In this document: positions 9,850 through 22,539 of the stretch, piece by piece | Numbering within the stretch: the first letter of the stretch is position 1 | How the letters are laid out: every line of letters starts with the position of its first letter | Origin: Cololabis saira | Lineage: Eukaryota > Chordata > Actinopteri > Beloniformes > Belonidae | DNA length: 64,000 bases | Direction of reading: 5' to 3' | Assembly (NCBI RefSeq): GCF_033807715.1 | Contig: NC_084601.1 | Coordinates: 19,610,129-19,674,128, forward strand | Position numbers and translations under genes: made by a program | Notes under the pieces: generated by a model | Database searches by the model: none | Seen by the model: the letters and a program-made list of their open reading frames with translations, nothing else | What the model was told of the DNA's origin: nothing

Positions 9850-10084
9850 CCTTATTTCAAATGTTTAGTTTCCTTGCATCACTATTCACACGTTGCTCAT
9901 TTTGTACATTTCCGGTCTACATTTTATTTTACTGTTTATACTTTTTATTGTTTATACATTTAATTTTATTTTATCTCTTATATATTTGTTTTTATATTTG
10001 TATTGTGTTGCACCAATCCCCAAAACAAATTCCTCGTGTGAAAACTTGGCAATAAACCCTTTTCTGATTCTGATTCTGATTCTG
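9850..10084 (+). mobile_element. 5'-truncated LINE 3' end with (TTCTGA)n tail
   Basis: AT-rich 3' UTR-like sequence ending in GGCAATAAACCCTTTTCTGA and then repeats of TTCTGA. The same tail in opposite orientation is seen at 59953-60010 (GGCAATAAAGCTTTTCTGA, then TTCTGA repeats). A shared polyadenylation-like motif with a hexamer tail is typical of teleost non-LTR retrotransposons. The family cannot be named from this fragment. Confidence 0.6.
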
Positions 10085-10475
10085 CTTTAGATGCGTTTGT
10101 TTCACATGAACTCAATCAGTTTGTGAGAAATGTTCACATAAGGAGTCATGTGGAGGTTTTATTTTGTGGGGGACTTGAATATAAAACCTTCCTTACTTGA
10201 AATAAATGAAACTTACATGTTAGAAAAGAAGAAACTAAAACAGGTTTAAAGAGAAACGGGATGTTCTGATTCTGACATCAGTAAAGCTACAGAACGCTGA
10301 CAGCTGGACAGCTGCACACTCGTGGCTGCACGTGGACACCTTTACTGTACAGTCCTGCAGCCAGAAGCAGGAGGTGTGACAGGTTTCAGCTGCCTCCCGG
10401 AGAAACCACCACATAATTAGACACGTGTTTATAAAAGCAGGCTTATGTAAGAATTCACTCTGGCGCCAATACAGC

Positions 10476-10560
10476 AGAGAGAGAGAGGGAGGGAGAAAGA
10501 AATAGAGAGAGAAAGAGAGAGCGGGGGAGAGAGAGAGGGATGGGGACAAAGAGGGAAAAA
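10476..10560 (+). repeat. Purine-rich GA tract
   Basis: Dominated by GAGA/GGGA units on plus; imperfect low-complexity sequence. Open frames on minus here (long Ser/Leu runs) are artefacts of it. Confidence 0.8.
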
Positions 10561-12256
10561 ACCTGAAAAAAATGGGGCCTATGAGGGGGTGGAAAAAAAA
10601 AAAGGGCTGGCACAATTTCTGCATAAAAACAAAGCTACCTCTCTAATGCCTCCTCTCTTCCTCACAGCTCTTTTTGTGCTTTGTTTGTACGAACATTATT
10701 AGTTTCTTCAAAATTAGCCACAGATACTGTTATTTCATTGCATGTATTTAGCTCTATACTGTTTACATTATTTATTCAAATTCCCAACACATAGTCCCAT
10801 GTTTGTCAAATTTACCCGGCTAAAGCTGCTGAAATGAAAGAAAAGACTATTATGTAACTGGACATAAAGAAAAACGTTTGTTTTTTTAATGCCGCCGTTT
10901 TGCTCACTTAATTAATACTACTTTAAAGTACTTCAGAATTTACATCTGATTTCAGGTGACTTATTTTAAGGGGATTTCTATTTTCTAAACACATTTATTT
11001 TTCCTGGTCAATCAGAAGTTTATGATGTGATTTATATCTATAACAGAAAAAAACATTCATAGCTGAAAGGAACAGATTTACTGTTGTACAAGAAAAAGAA
11101 ATATACTACTTATGAAGACCTGTCTTTAAGGTCATTTTTAAAACTATTACTTGCTGCACTGACTAATTTCTGGATACAGAAAGGTGACAAAATAAAGGGG
11201 GAAAAGGGAATTGTCTTAATAAATGTTGCCATGCAACCTCAAACAGCATTAACATGTTCCCTGCAGAATATATTTGTACTGACTTGCACTGACTGCATGT
11301 ACTGTATATGGAAACCACACCAAAAACACATCTATTCTTTTGAATACACAAATCTTCATTTACTGTCTTTCAAATAGCACCAAAAACATGAATAACAATG
11401 ACAATGCGAGGATCTGCACTGCAGAGTGACAATGTTCTGTAGAAAAACATAATCGCTCTGTAGTGTTTGAAGAATCTAACACTTCTTACTGAGAGCTTGA
11501 GTCATACTTTTGTATAAGTCAATATATTTGTAATAACGTGCTTTTTGTGTGTGTGCAATACCTACTTTAATAACATGCCAACTGGATGTTTAATAAGCAG
11601 TAGCCTTTAGCGTGGACTGCGTGAGTTCAGAAGGATATTTTTATCCAACTAAACCACGATGAGCTCTTATGAAAGAGGCAGTTTAGTAAGATATTTTCTT
11701 ATCTATGTTTTACTATAAAGAGCATAAATGATAATAAGAAAACTGTGTAAAATACAAGCTTTGAATTGTTCATCTTTCAGATTTGAGGACATGATACTGG
11801 AAGTCCTTGATTTGGTAATCTATTATTTTCCTCTTCTACATCAAATAACTTCAAAAGTGGTCTCAACACTCTGGTTGTCATAACTACGGTCATTGCCTTC
11901 ATGCCTGTTGTTATAGCCGTGGTCTGAACTCAGCCACCTCTTTAAATTGTAATGTCTACAACCACAACAGTTATCCTACTGATAACTATAAGGATAATGT
12001 AGTTATCATTGGGGTTAATGTTCTTGGTGTTGACAGGCCTTTAGAGGTAGATGACTGTAGAAAGTGACCCTTTAAATAGAAGATACAGGATCAGAAGACA
12101 GAAGAGAGAGTGCTGCTGGAGGAAAACAGCAGCAGCTGATCTGTACTGACTGCAGCCACCTCACTTCCACAACTCCGATGTCACATGACAAGGCTTTGGT
12201 GCAAACTGGAAAGGACTATAGTGCATCGAACCAAGCTGAATACATCTAATGTTTAC

Positions 12257-12426
12257 CTGAGCTGCTGGATGAGGTCCTCTCCCTCCTTGATGACGTTGAC
12301 AGTGACCTGTAGTGTGGTCTGCTGCTGTTGGCCAAATCGCTTGATCAGGTCCTGCACGGCCTCCACCGACTCGGCGTAAACGTCGTCCAGCAGCTCCTTC
12401 TGGAGCTCCTCCAGCCACGTCCACAG
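12257..12426 (-). CDS. trio: trio exon 14: spectrin repeat
   Basis: 170 bp. It starts [20 protein letters not shown], carries the [19 protein letters not shown] helix and ends DLIQQLR, with the arginine codon split (AG|G) into exon 15. The Trio form [16 protein letters not shown] is seen, not kalirin MEDLQKEMLEDVCADS. The acceptor CCTCAAG is preceded by a short pyrimidine tract. Donor GTAAAC. Confidence 0.95.
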
Positions 12427-13054
12427 CTTGAGGGGGAGCGCAGAGAAGATGTGTCAGGTATTTGGTGACATAATCAACTCCGTTACACCAAACGGCTATT
12501 GTACACTAAGCTGGCAGTCAACTATCCACGATGGCTGTCACTCTGTAATGTAATCTATTGAGTCAACTGAGTGTTTTTTTTCTTTCTGCCTAATCATTTT
12601 AACAGTGATAGAGATAATTCTGATGGGCTGCTCAGTGCAGCGAATTAATGCAGTAGGGAGGCGGCAGTTATTCAAGAGCGTAAACAACTACCTCCATGTG
12701 TTTCATACCACCCTTTTCATTTTCATTTCTCTAAAGGGAGTGAAACTTCAAGAGAACTTATTCATTTGATGTAAAGAAACTGCAGCCCAACCAAAAGAAA
12801 AACACAAAGCAAACGTTGGTTATGGTACGGTTTCATATCGATACAGTCCTCAGTCTTGTCTGAATAAAGCATGCACTATTACTGGTGTATCAGAGCTTAG
12901 TGTTCTGCACAACTCCACGGTTAAAACAGTTTTAATCTGTACTGTATCAGCCAGGCAACAAAATACACCCAGATACACTTTGTTGCAGGCAGTAAAGCAC
13001 TGTTTCCAATGATTACCACCACCACAGACCCTCACCTAAATCTGTCGTATTTAG

Positions 13055-13302
13055 GTGGGAGGCAGTGGCTCAGGTGGTAAAGCGGGTCGTCCAATGAACG
13101 AAGGATCCATGGACGTGTGTGAATGTTGTATGAATGTTCTGATGGTGGTCGGAGAGGTTGTTTGGTGCTAATTAGCTGCCACGTTTTTCTGCAGTCTGCA
13201 CATGTAGTTTTCCATCACCAAGTATGAATGAGTGAGTGAATGAATAATGGAACCATTGTGTCAGCCCTTTGAGTGTTCAAAAATGTATAAATGTAATCCA
13301 TT
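13055..13302 (+). mobile_element. tRNA-derived SINE (degraded), plus strand
   Basis: The head GTGGCTCAGGTGGTAAAGCG matches a tRNA A box (TRGCNNAGNGG type) and is followed by GGGTCGTCCAATGA. The 3' part has CAGCCCTTTGAGTG and ATAAATGTAATCCATTGTTA before an ATT array. The same head is seen at 40780-40826 on minus, so the two belong to one family. The B box here is decayed. The body has diverged by many substitutions. Confidence 0.75.
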
Positions 13303-13370
13303 GTTATTATTATTATTGTTATTATTAATTATTATTATTATTATTATACTGATATTATTATTATATTAAC
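13303..13370 (+). repeat. (ATT)n microsatellite, SINE tail
   Basis: An imperfect ATT/TTA array continues directly from the SINE 3' end and probably grew from its tail. Confidence 0.8.
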
Positions 13371-13540
13371 TGTTCCCCGAAACAACTTATAAATAATTTA
13401 ATTAGACATAAAATGTGCAAAACACTCTATTTCATTTAGTAATAACTTCCCTGATGCTCAGAGAAGACAGTGAAAGCTTTCAACCACACAAGCTCGCAGC
13501 CCACCATCCACTCCAGCATCACGTCATCCTCTCTTCCCAC

Positions 13541-13732
13541 CTCTTTGACATGCGTATGGAAGGCGACAGACATGTCCAGCAGGACTTTGCGCTGTTCCAC
13601 GCGGCGAACAAAGTCTTGGATCCTGTCTTCGAGCTGGTGGGCGGCCTGGTAGATCTCCTCTGGGTCGCACTCTCCCGTCTGGGCCAGCTGCTCGGCCGCC
13701 TCCAGCAGCTTGTCGGCATTGGTGTAGGTATT
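13541..13732 (-). CDS. trio: trio exon 13: spectrin repeat, 192-bp module
   Basis: 192 bp, phase 0, 64 residues: NTYTNADKLLEAAEQLAQTG, then ECDPEEIYQAAHQLEDRIQD, ending MSVAFHTHVKE. High GC in an AT-rich region marks the exon clearly. Acceptor TGTGTAG, donor GTGGGA. It completes the repeat begun in exon 12. Confidence 0.96.
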
Positions 13733-14636
13733 CTACACAGAGGCCCGGAGGCAAAGGGAGACGAGGATTAGATCACGAGGGAAACGCAAAGAAGGCTAAA
13801 TGCATTTTGAAGAACAGCGCAGAAACAGAGACTGCAGAGACAGGGGCAAAAAGAAAAACAGGATATGCAGAAGATGAGTGTGCTGATGAAGCGAGTGATC
13901 GAGAGCAGCACAGAGAAAGGTGATGAAAGGAAACAGCCAGAGAGGGTGGAGGTGAGAGAAAGAGGAAGAGAGAGATGTAGAATCAAAACTACAGAAACAA
14001 AAGTAGGCAGAAAGTGAAACAGCTACCTTAAAATAGACTGTACAATTTGTGCAAGAGGAAGTATTAATATGGTATATATTATCAAACTACAGATAAAGAC
14101 TACTGTAGCCTCAGATTCCAGTTTTAAATTGTTGTTTTTTTATGACCATTAAATGCTTATTTTTCCTCAAGTAGGAAAATTCTAATTTTACTTGCAGATG
14201 TTACTATTCATACTAGTAATTTTCACTAGTTACGTTTGAAAACAGCTGTTATTGCCTTTACAAACAAAAAGGGGAACAAAGATGAACAGAGCTGACGGAG
14301 TTCTCTGCATGACAACTTTCTACTCTGGCCTTTGTTTCTTTTCTTTTCTTTTGTTTTTTAAAGCAGAGTTCTCACAAGTTTAAATATTTAAAACATTATT
14401 AGATTTGAAATGTATCACATGACAACTCACCCAGTGAGGGGAAAAAATAATTTTACTGATGTCAGACAGTTTAATTATTAAAAGCATTAGTTTGTTATTC
14501 TGGTTCTTAAAAGACATAATTAAACAATGAATTCAATAAAACTATGAGGAAAATCCAATTATGACGTGAACAGTAGTTTTGCTGTCGCAGCTGTGATTTT
14601 AATAGCCTCAACAGAGAATGACAGGAACAGAGTTAC
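13733..14636. other. trio intron 12
   Basis: 904 bp, with nothing recognised beyond AT richness and short purine-rich runs near 13900. Confidence 0.6.
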
Positions 14637-14759
14637 CTGTGCCACTTCCTCAAAGTCCTCATGGCGTTTCTGCAGAGCTCGGGCTCGGTGCAGGGACTTT
14701 CCTACACCTGTGTGTTTGCTGAGAAACGCCTCACCGTGGTTCTCTATCCAGTCCAACAC
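14637..14759 (-). CDS. trio: trio exon 12: spectrin repeat, 123-bp module
   Basis: 123 bp, phase 0, 41 residues: VLDWIENHGEAFLSKHTGVG, then KSLHRARALQKRHEDFEEVAQ. It is identical in character to exon 8 and opens with the W-I motif. Acceptor CTCCCAG, donor GTAACT. It forms one spectrin repeat with exon 13. Confidence 0.96.
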
Positions 14760-15461
14760 CTGGGAGGAGAGACAACAATCCAACGTTAGACTGGGAATCG
14801 GTGGGAGATGGGAGCCCACAAGGGGGCGCTCTGAGGTTGGAGATGATATGTAACTGAGATTCAAAGTGTGTTTAAAAAAAGAGCAAATAAAAAAACATAA
14901 ATGTTTGGTTTATTATAGGCATTGCATTGAGCTTGTCATCAAACACTCCCTTCTCTGCACTTTATCCTACGTGGCATGAATGGATTTACACCATCTGCAT
15001 GGACATATGACCCAGTTCAGTCACCATAGCAACAGTTGCCATGTTAACACACTCAAGAATGCCCATGATTTTTGGACAGCAAGTGTTTTGTCATACTGGA
15101 CTATTTGTTTACAGCATGTGCCTTGTTTTCAAAGCCTTTATGCTGCAGAAATATTCACACTTCAAGCATTTCAGACAATGTCCTTATCCAGACTAACATG
15201 TGATGAGCGAACGTGCAAAGTTCCAACAATTTGCCCAAGGACATCTCCATAGGGACTGTGGCTGCAAACAAACCACCCATTAAACTCACAATCCTTCTAG
15301 CTACGCTGCAAAACCTGCAATTTTCAAATTACTATCTACCGCTTGTGTTATGTTGAGAAAACCAGACAGTGAGGTATAATCCGTGGAATTATAATGTGTG
15401 CACGCATGTAAACAGCATAAAGACACAATCAAGCATGCTGTAAACATGTGTTTGTGTGTAC
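14760..15461. other. trio intron 11
   Basis: 702 bp without recognisable elements. Confidence 0.6.
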
Positions 15462-15692
15462 CTGTTGAACGTCCTGTTGAAAGACGCAGAGCTGCAAACG
15501 CTGATGGAGTCGCACTTTACGGTGTTGCCAGATATTTTCCAGCTGCCTCTGGTGATGCAGCACCTCGTGGATGATGTCCAGGACATGGTGCACTGCCTTG
15601 GAATAGTTTGCAGATGCTGTGAGGGAATCAGCACCGCCTGGTGTCAGAGGTCGCTGCAGCTTGTCCAATAGGGCTTTTCCATCTTGGCTCAC
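15462..15692 (-). CDS. trio: trio exon 11: spectrin repeat
   Basis: 231 bp, phase 0, 77 residues. It begins VSQDGKALLDKLQRPLTPGG, followed by ADSLTASANYSKAVHHVLDI, and ends RLQLCVFQQDVQQ. The IWQHRKVRLHQRLQL helix is near-identical in all Trio and kalirin proteins; the LTPG and SLTASANY residues fit Trio. Acceptor ACTTCAG, donor GTACAC. Confidence 0.96.
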
Positions 15693-16217
15693 CTGAAGTA
15701 TTTGCATAAAATGTTTATTTTTAGAAATAATTTCACCGTACAAAAGTATGTTTCGAGTACTTCTATGTTAGCTTTGAATTCTGTGAAAGGAAAGGCCTCA
15801 CAACCTGCACAATTTGTGTTGCTGGTCAGGAACGAAACACAGAACTCCAAACCAGGTTAGAAAAAGTAACATGTTGAGACATCAGTTGCGTTTTGAGCAA
15901 TAAGTGCAGAAATCCTTAAATGTATTTTTTCTGCAGCAACTCTTCACTTCTTTGTTTCTAAAATATTACTTTTTATTTCTGTTAAATCCCACCGTCTGTT
16001 CTGACTGGTTTATAGTGCTCAGCTGGGAGATGCTTGCTAATATCCGGTTTCCAATGTACCATAAAGCAACTCGGCAGCATCATACAATTTATTCAAATAT
16101 CCTGAGAAGCTTGACCTGTTTCGACCTTTGCAATATAACCTGGAAAGACGTCCTCAGTTGACCTGATTCTTCAGCACATTTCTGACAAATCTCTACAGTT
16201 GGGACACGGGTCGTTAC
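15693..16217. other. trio intron 10
   Basis: 525 bp without recognisable elements. Confidence 0.6.
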
Positions 16218-16349
16218 CTCGGAGTATGCAGCGGTGATGTGTTCGTACAGGCCTTGATGATGGTGGATGGCATCTTCCAGGTCCTGGAGCTCAGAGGGCA
16301 AATCCACCTCACCGCACGCTTTACACCACGAGTCCACGTTACTCATGTA
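16218..16349 (-). CDS. trio: trio exon 10: spectrin repeat
   Basis: 132 bp, phase 0, 44 residues: YMSNVDSWCKACGEVDLPSE, then LQDLEDAIHHHQGLYEHITA and AYSE. This exon separates Trio from kalirin: SNVDSWCKACGEVDLPSEL is the Trio form, whereas kalirin has NVDAWCKMCSEGGLPSEM. The acceptor is preceded by a short CTG/CAG run (16352-16377). Donor GTAACG. Confidence 0.96.
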
Positions 16350-19161
16350 CTGCAGGAGGAGCAGCAGCAGCAGCAGCGTCAGACAGCGGCGGAGTCATAT
16401 TTTAGTCACACATAGCAAACTATATAAGACACAATCTTTTTTTTCCATTACTGGGCTTCAACACGCACTAATGTATCCACTTACAGTTATTTGCACTCTT
16501 GTCGACATTTTCAGAAGAATTTTTTGTGGTTGAATAGTCTTTACTGGTCTTGTGGTGACTTACAGAACTGCCAGCTCCCATCCCCACTCAACCCTCATGG
16601 GAGGGATGGAAAACAAAAGAATTAGAAAGACTGGCCTTAAAGAAATAAAGTTCAACTGACTACTCTCTATTTGTCTTTTTAACATATTTCACTCAATTAT
16701 TCATTAGTCAGTTGGAATCGCTGCCAGTGGAGGAGAAACAAAAAAAAAAATAAATCAGTTTTAGCTTATAATAGAGGCTTGTCTGATGATGGAAATATTC
16801 CAGGCTGGAAAAGTCACGTAACTGACTGTCCTGTTGCTGGGGGTCTGGCTGTTTCATGGTATTTAGTTTTTGTTTGTTTGCTTTTTCTTTCTAGGAATCA
16901 AACCACTGCAATTAAATAAAAGGGCACAGATGAGAATAACAGTAACACTTTGTTTGTATTTGGCATGTTTATGAAACTGCATGTCAGTGCCATAGCTTAC
17001 TGATGTCAAAAGGTTTTAGTTTTTTTTTGGTTTGTTTTTAAAGTGCATATGTTTTTATTAAGGAAAAAATGTCAACATGGTTTTCCTGCAGCCATACCCC
17101 ACTAAACCCGAGGAATAAAACATTTTGAGAAAAAAACTATGACAAATACTACGATTTTGTTTATATGCACTACTTTTCTAAATGATACAAAGATAGAAAT
17201 GCGGATGAATAAATAAACAAACATCAGGCTAAAAAGGGTAGAAAGCAAAATCTGTAGCTCTGAATAATCTAATACAACAATAAAAACAGAGATTTTCATG
17301 ATGAGAAATGGTAGTGAGCCCCATGTTTGTGCTCTAACAGGAAAACATCAGTCCCTTTTATGACTTGGCCTGATGCGGTTAATTGACTTTGCCTCATTTA
17401 CGGTGCACTTTCAAGTACAACCGCAAAGATAACATAAAAGCATAAGTGCGGAAATGAAAAGGAAAAAAAACAAGTTCACACAAGGAAAACTCTCAAATCC
17501 TTAAAGCAATTTGCAAAATAACAACCAAAAATTGTGTGTTGTGCTACAACCCCCACAGTGGAGAGTGTGACTCGTCAGTCTTCAGGTACTTTCAGACTAC
17601 ATGATTTCAGACTGCAGAGCTCACCCAAGAGCCGGTGGCAAATTGGCTGACATTTGGCAGCTGGTACTTCACGGTGACACATGACTGACTAAAAGTAGCT
17701 CTAAATATCTGGAGCTGTGCGGGGAAGCTCCATTTGAGCTACGGTCCATCACAGAGCAAGGCCTCGGCTGACGTCACCCTGAGGAAGACGGAAGTCACAC
17801 CACAATAAACGAGCAACAGGCAGCTACTTTTTCACTCTTCTTTGAATCCACTTTCAACTCTCTAAGGAGCAGACAATCTCTTCTGCCCCGTGTTCTCACC
17901 CCATTCCTTCACCCAGCTTGCTCCGTTCGCTTCCCCCCTTGGACCATTTTGACATGATTAACTCCTATTTTGCCTGTGGTGACGCCTCTTTTCCCATGTG
18001 TACTAACAAAAGGTGATCCAGTCTCTATCAGATCATGTAGCGAGCAACCATCCGCCCAAATAACGTAAACAGCTAAATTACTTCAAGACAGAAAGTCATA
18101 TAATCTGAACAGCCCAGCAATATGTCAACTTTGAAAGTTACATCAGCTGAACCCTACGTAAGCAAGCAACTACGTAAAAGAAATAAAAAAAGTTATCTCT
18201 TATGCAATAGTGCTGTAAAGTTAAACCCTAAACTATCAAGGGGTTTTCTAGCATGCAACACACTTCTAAACCACACTGAACCAGCTTTCCCGACGACCCA
18301 TTTTAACTTCCTTCTAATCCTGGCTTCAGTGTCTGATTCAAACAGCAACTTTTGTCATTTTTCTCTCAGGTACTGAAAACGTAATTTCTAAACACAAAAA
18401 AGCAGATTTTTTTCCACTTAAAACACTGTTTATTTAATAACCAAAATAGATCTGTTAATGTTCCCATGAGCCTTTGCACCACTCAAAAACTGCCCATAGT
18501 CCAAAAGACCGATAACTGCAGTACAATAAGATTTATCATCCGCACTTCACTTGGGCTGACAGAGGAAATTTACCCAGAATTGTCTGCCAACCACCTTACA
18601 AATCAGAAAAAAGAAATAGCTCTGCTCTTTTCATTAGTGAGTTTAGTATCGCTGCAGTACTTTCAGCTGACACTGCAAGTCGAGTCCGAAAAATAACTCA
18701 TATTGTAAATCATAGTGATGAGAAAGACTAACTTTGTCACTACCATGTTAATAAAAAAAAACAAAATCAACTTGCAGCTAACAGATGTGGTGTTCCAGTT
18801 ATGTAATGATGTTAAAAGCAGTATGATGTCCAGAACCTGCAGTTTCTCCTACTGCCTGTGCCTTTACTCAAACCTGGCATGGAGCCCAGCTACCAACCTG
18901 CGTTTTTACTGTTTAGATCAGCCAGAATGTGAAAGAGGGATTGAGTGACAACCATGCACATTTGCACTAATCACATCTTTATGTCCACTCCTCCGACAAT
19001 GAACACAGTGTACAACAATCATTCTGAAATCTGGGTCTATCGAGACACAATGCCTGAGTAATCCCTCTGCGTGCACCTGTCGGCTGCAAAAAAATAGACA
19101 TCCAAATAAAATAAATACCTCCCTCTTGAAACAGCCGAGCACATGGATGCGTTGGGCTCAC
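16350..19161. other. trio intron 9
   Basis: 2812 bp. There is a short CAG/CTG run next to the exon 10 acceptor (16352-16377). I see no transposon ends or long repeats in the rest. Confidence 0.6.
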
Positions 19162-19353
19162 CTGGTCACATTTCTGGTGGAAGCTGGCTGACATCTCTAG
19201 CAGCGTGCTGCGTTCGTCCAGCGCGGCGGCGAAGGCTTTCCACTCCTGCTCCAGCTGGCTTGAGATCTGCTTGATCTGCTGGGAGGCGTAGTGACCCGAA
19301 TCCAGAAGGCGGGTGCCAACTGACACGATCCGGTTTATGTTCACGTAGACATT
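19162..19353 (-). CDS. trio: trio exon 9: spectrin repeat, 192-bp module
   Basis: 192 bp, phase 0 at both ends, 64 residues. It reads NVYVNINRIVSVGTRLLDSG, then HYASQQIKQISSQLEQEWKA and a segment ending in SASFHQKCDQ. This is the second half of the repeat begun in exon 8, with the conserved EWKAFAAALDERSTLL helix. Acceptor GCGCAG, donor GTGAGC. The end (KCDQ) differs from the mammalian KAEK. Confidence 0.96.
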
Positions 19354-19824
19354 CTGCGCATTGGGACAAGAAAAAGAGGGCGGGGTGGCCGCAATATTGA
19401 CGTCTTGTGTAATACTTCATTTGAAAAGAAGAATTTACCCCCTCTCCAAAAAAAAAGAAGAAAATTCCAAGGAAAAGGAAAATTAAGGGCTTAACGAAAA
19501 GGAAGCAACTGCTTTTTTCACACACGAGTAGAAAGTAGCAGCTCAATAGATGCGTGGCCTCAACTGTTTCATAATAGTTATGTAAGCCCAACTGTTATAG
19601 AGAAAAGGATTACTTAATTTCTAGTTGTGTTGCTCCTCTCTGTAGAAAATGTGCATAAAGGCACAGGTTGCACTAAACAAACACTCAAACACAGTAGTGG
19701 AGGTTGATGTTAAGTACAATAACTATATGATTGCACAGTGCAGGGCATGGACTTGAGTCCATGGGAGTCTAAGTGGGCGAAGGAGTATTAAATGGTGGTG
19801 TGAATGTGTGAGCATGTGTCTTAC
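19354..19824. other. trio intron 8
   Basis: 471 bp, with nothing recognised. Confidence 0.6.
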
Positions 19825-19947
19825 CATGCAGTTCATCGCAAAGTGGTTGTGCTGGGTTTGCAGTTCTACGGCGTGGGGGTGGTTGTTGCCGATGTCGGTG
19901 TAGCCGGCCAGGAACAAGCCCTTGTTGTGCATGATCCAGTCAAACAT
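19825..19947 (-). CDS. trio: trio exon 8: spectrin repeat, 123-bp module
   Basis: 123 bp, phase 0 at both ends, 41 residues: MFDWIMHNKGLFLAGYTDIG, then NNHPHAVELQTQHNHFAMNCM. This is the first half of a spectrin repeat and starts with the recurring aromatic-D/E-W-I motif. Acceptor TGCCTCAG, donor GTAAGA. With exon 9 it forms one 105-residue spectrin unit. The same 123 + 192 pattern recurs at exons 12-13, 18-19 and 23-24. Confidence 0.96.
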
Positions 19948-20665
19948 CTGAGGCACAGGGGCGTCAGGACAGACACACACGATGCAAACAGAAGTAAATG
20001 ATGTTAGTAAACTTCATGAAAACATATAGAAACACACACACACACGTTCAGCAGCAGCTGAAACCATGAGTGCACAGGCTTGTAGGCAAGACCTGCAAGT
20101 GTTTGTGTGTCTTCCCAGAGTTGTCATCTTTCCAGGCCACAATACAGAGAAATGGAAAGCCTCTGTTAAGAGTATCCTCTCAGGCTCTCCGAGAGAACAA
20201 CTCGTTGCCTATGGTGTCCTAGCAACAAGCTCCTACTACTGCAGTGCATCCAAGACTGCAGCAGCAGAGGAAGCTGCAGCCTGCTATTTCATTCTACTCA
20301 CTCAAACATAAATGTCTACATTTCCCTCCTTGTCTTTTGCTTTTTTCAGCCACAGTTGTCATCACCTGAGCCGTCTGGCTGACAGCCAGAGAATGTGGCC
20401 GTGAATAATATATCTACCATCCTACAGTCTCTGTTGTGAAGGATGGAGCTGCCTAGTTTCTACCTCTTATATTTGTGTAATTAAGTTTAAATGTCCCTTT
20501 AATGGCCGAAGCAGAACGAATACCAGTTTATCAGATCTTCACAAATGGCATCAATCAATGCCTCTCTGTGGCTACAACTGGGTTTTGTTTATTATCGGCA
20601 TTTGCATGCCCCACAGTGATCCCAGCTGATGCTGAACGACACCCTGATTCCTACCGTGCACTGAC
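19948..20665. other. trio intron 7
   Basis: 718 bp, with a short CA run near 20033-20045 and nothing else recognised. Confidence 0.6.
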
Positions 20666-20912
20666 CTTCTCTGCATCCTGCTCAAACAGGCGGAGCTGGA
20701 AGCACTGGTCCAGCTGGAGCTTGCGAACATGCCAGGCCTGGTGGAGGTGCTGCCGGGTGGAGTGCAGTTTGTCCAGCAGCTGGCTGATCCGGGGCACCAG
20801 ACCCTGGGTGTCTGCGTTGCATACGCCGCCGCTGCCACCGCTGCCGCCGCCTCCCCCGCTGTTGCCGCTGCGGTTGGGGTAAGGCTCGCTGCTCTGAATG
20901 CGCTGGAGCAAC
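20666..20912 (-). CDS. trio: trio exon 7: spectrin repeats 1-2, with Gly/Ser insertion
   Basis: 247 bp. After RLLQRIQSSEPYPNRS there is a low-complexity run of Gly and Ser (about 17 residues, from GGC/AGC codons at roughly 20826-20875). Then comes VCNADTQGLVPRISQLLDKL and HSTRQHLHQAWHVRKLQLDQ, ending LFEQDAEK. Mammalian Trio has a much shorter KNSGSGN-type linker at this point. The rest is strongly conserved spectrin sequence. The acceptor is ATTTCCAG and the donor GTCAGT. The insertion lies between helices, so it probably lengthens a flexible loop. Confidence 0.95.
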
Positions 20913-21760
<848 letters not shown>

Positions 21761-21957
21761 CTTTGTCCCTCAGTGTCCAGCTCTTCTATAGGAGCTTTTA
21801 TGACCTTCTTCTTTAGCGTGGCGTGCTCCTCTATCATCCGCCGAGCTCCCTCCAGGTCTTGTGGAAAGTCTTTCCTTGACACGGTTTCCTGCATCTCCTC
21901 TAGTCGAGCCAACATCTGAGTGGCATGACCAGAGAACTCCTCAAAGGCCACGCGCAC
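21761..21957 (-). CDS. trio: trio exon 6: first spectrin repeat
   Basis: 197 bp. It encodes VRVAFEEFSGHATQMLARLE and continues through the DFPQDLEGARRMIEEH and KKKVIKAPIEELDTEGQ motifs typical of the first Trio spectrin repeat. The last two bases (AG) start an arginine codon completed in exon 7. Acceptor ACGCAG, donor GTGAGA. The residues are charged and helical, as expected for a three-helix spectrin unit. Confidence 0.96.
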
Positions 21958-22539
21958 CTGCGTAAAGACATGAACAACGATGAAACAAATCGGAAAAATC
22001 TGCAGTAACTTAAGAAACTATGTTCTTTTCATCACCATTTTCCATTCCCACCACAATGGACACTTATTTTGGAGATTACCTGTAACTTTAGTGGTGAAGG
22101 CTTAGAGAAATAAACATGTCTGAATGGTTGCATATTCTGTGTATTACTTCCACTTTTACCTTTAATAACAACCCATAAAAATAACTGAAGTCTGCAAACA
22201 CAACATTTAGACTTTGCAAGAATACAGCTGAAGCACATTTGCTGGTTTGACTGCTATGTAAGTTTGAAAAGTCAGTGTAACGGTCCTGACCGTCTGATGA
22301 GTGATAAGTGTTTGCCTCGACCACTCTGTGCTTTAAACTTCAGTGGAAATGCAAAAGGCTTAAATAATCTTTAAATCGCTGGAAAAAGCCCAGGGCATAT
22401 TAAGTTCTGGGTGCTGTTAGAGGAGATGTGCCTCTGGGCACCGAGCTAATGAAGCCCTGTTGGTGTTTACACTCTTGTTGTGCCTCTGCATTTAAGCATC
22501 AGTGGACATTTTTTAGGAATGTGGGCCGGCCAGTCCTAC
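21958..22539. other. trio intron 5
   Basis: 582 bp, with nothing recognised. Confidence 0.6.

Larger units (their letters stand above)
9605..12256. other. trio intron 14
   Basis: 2652 bp. It holds a LINE 3' end with a TTCTGA tail (about 9850-10084) and a purine-rich GAGA stretch (10476-10560). The remainder, 10600-12256, is AT-rich intron without recognisable features. Confidence 0.65.
12427..13540. other. trio intron 13
   Basis: 1114 bp. It contains a tRNA-derived SINE (13055-13300) whose tail runs into an ATT microsatellite. The rest is plain. Confidence 0.7.
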
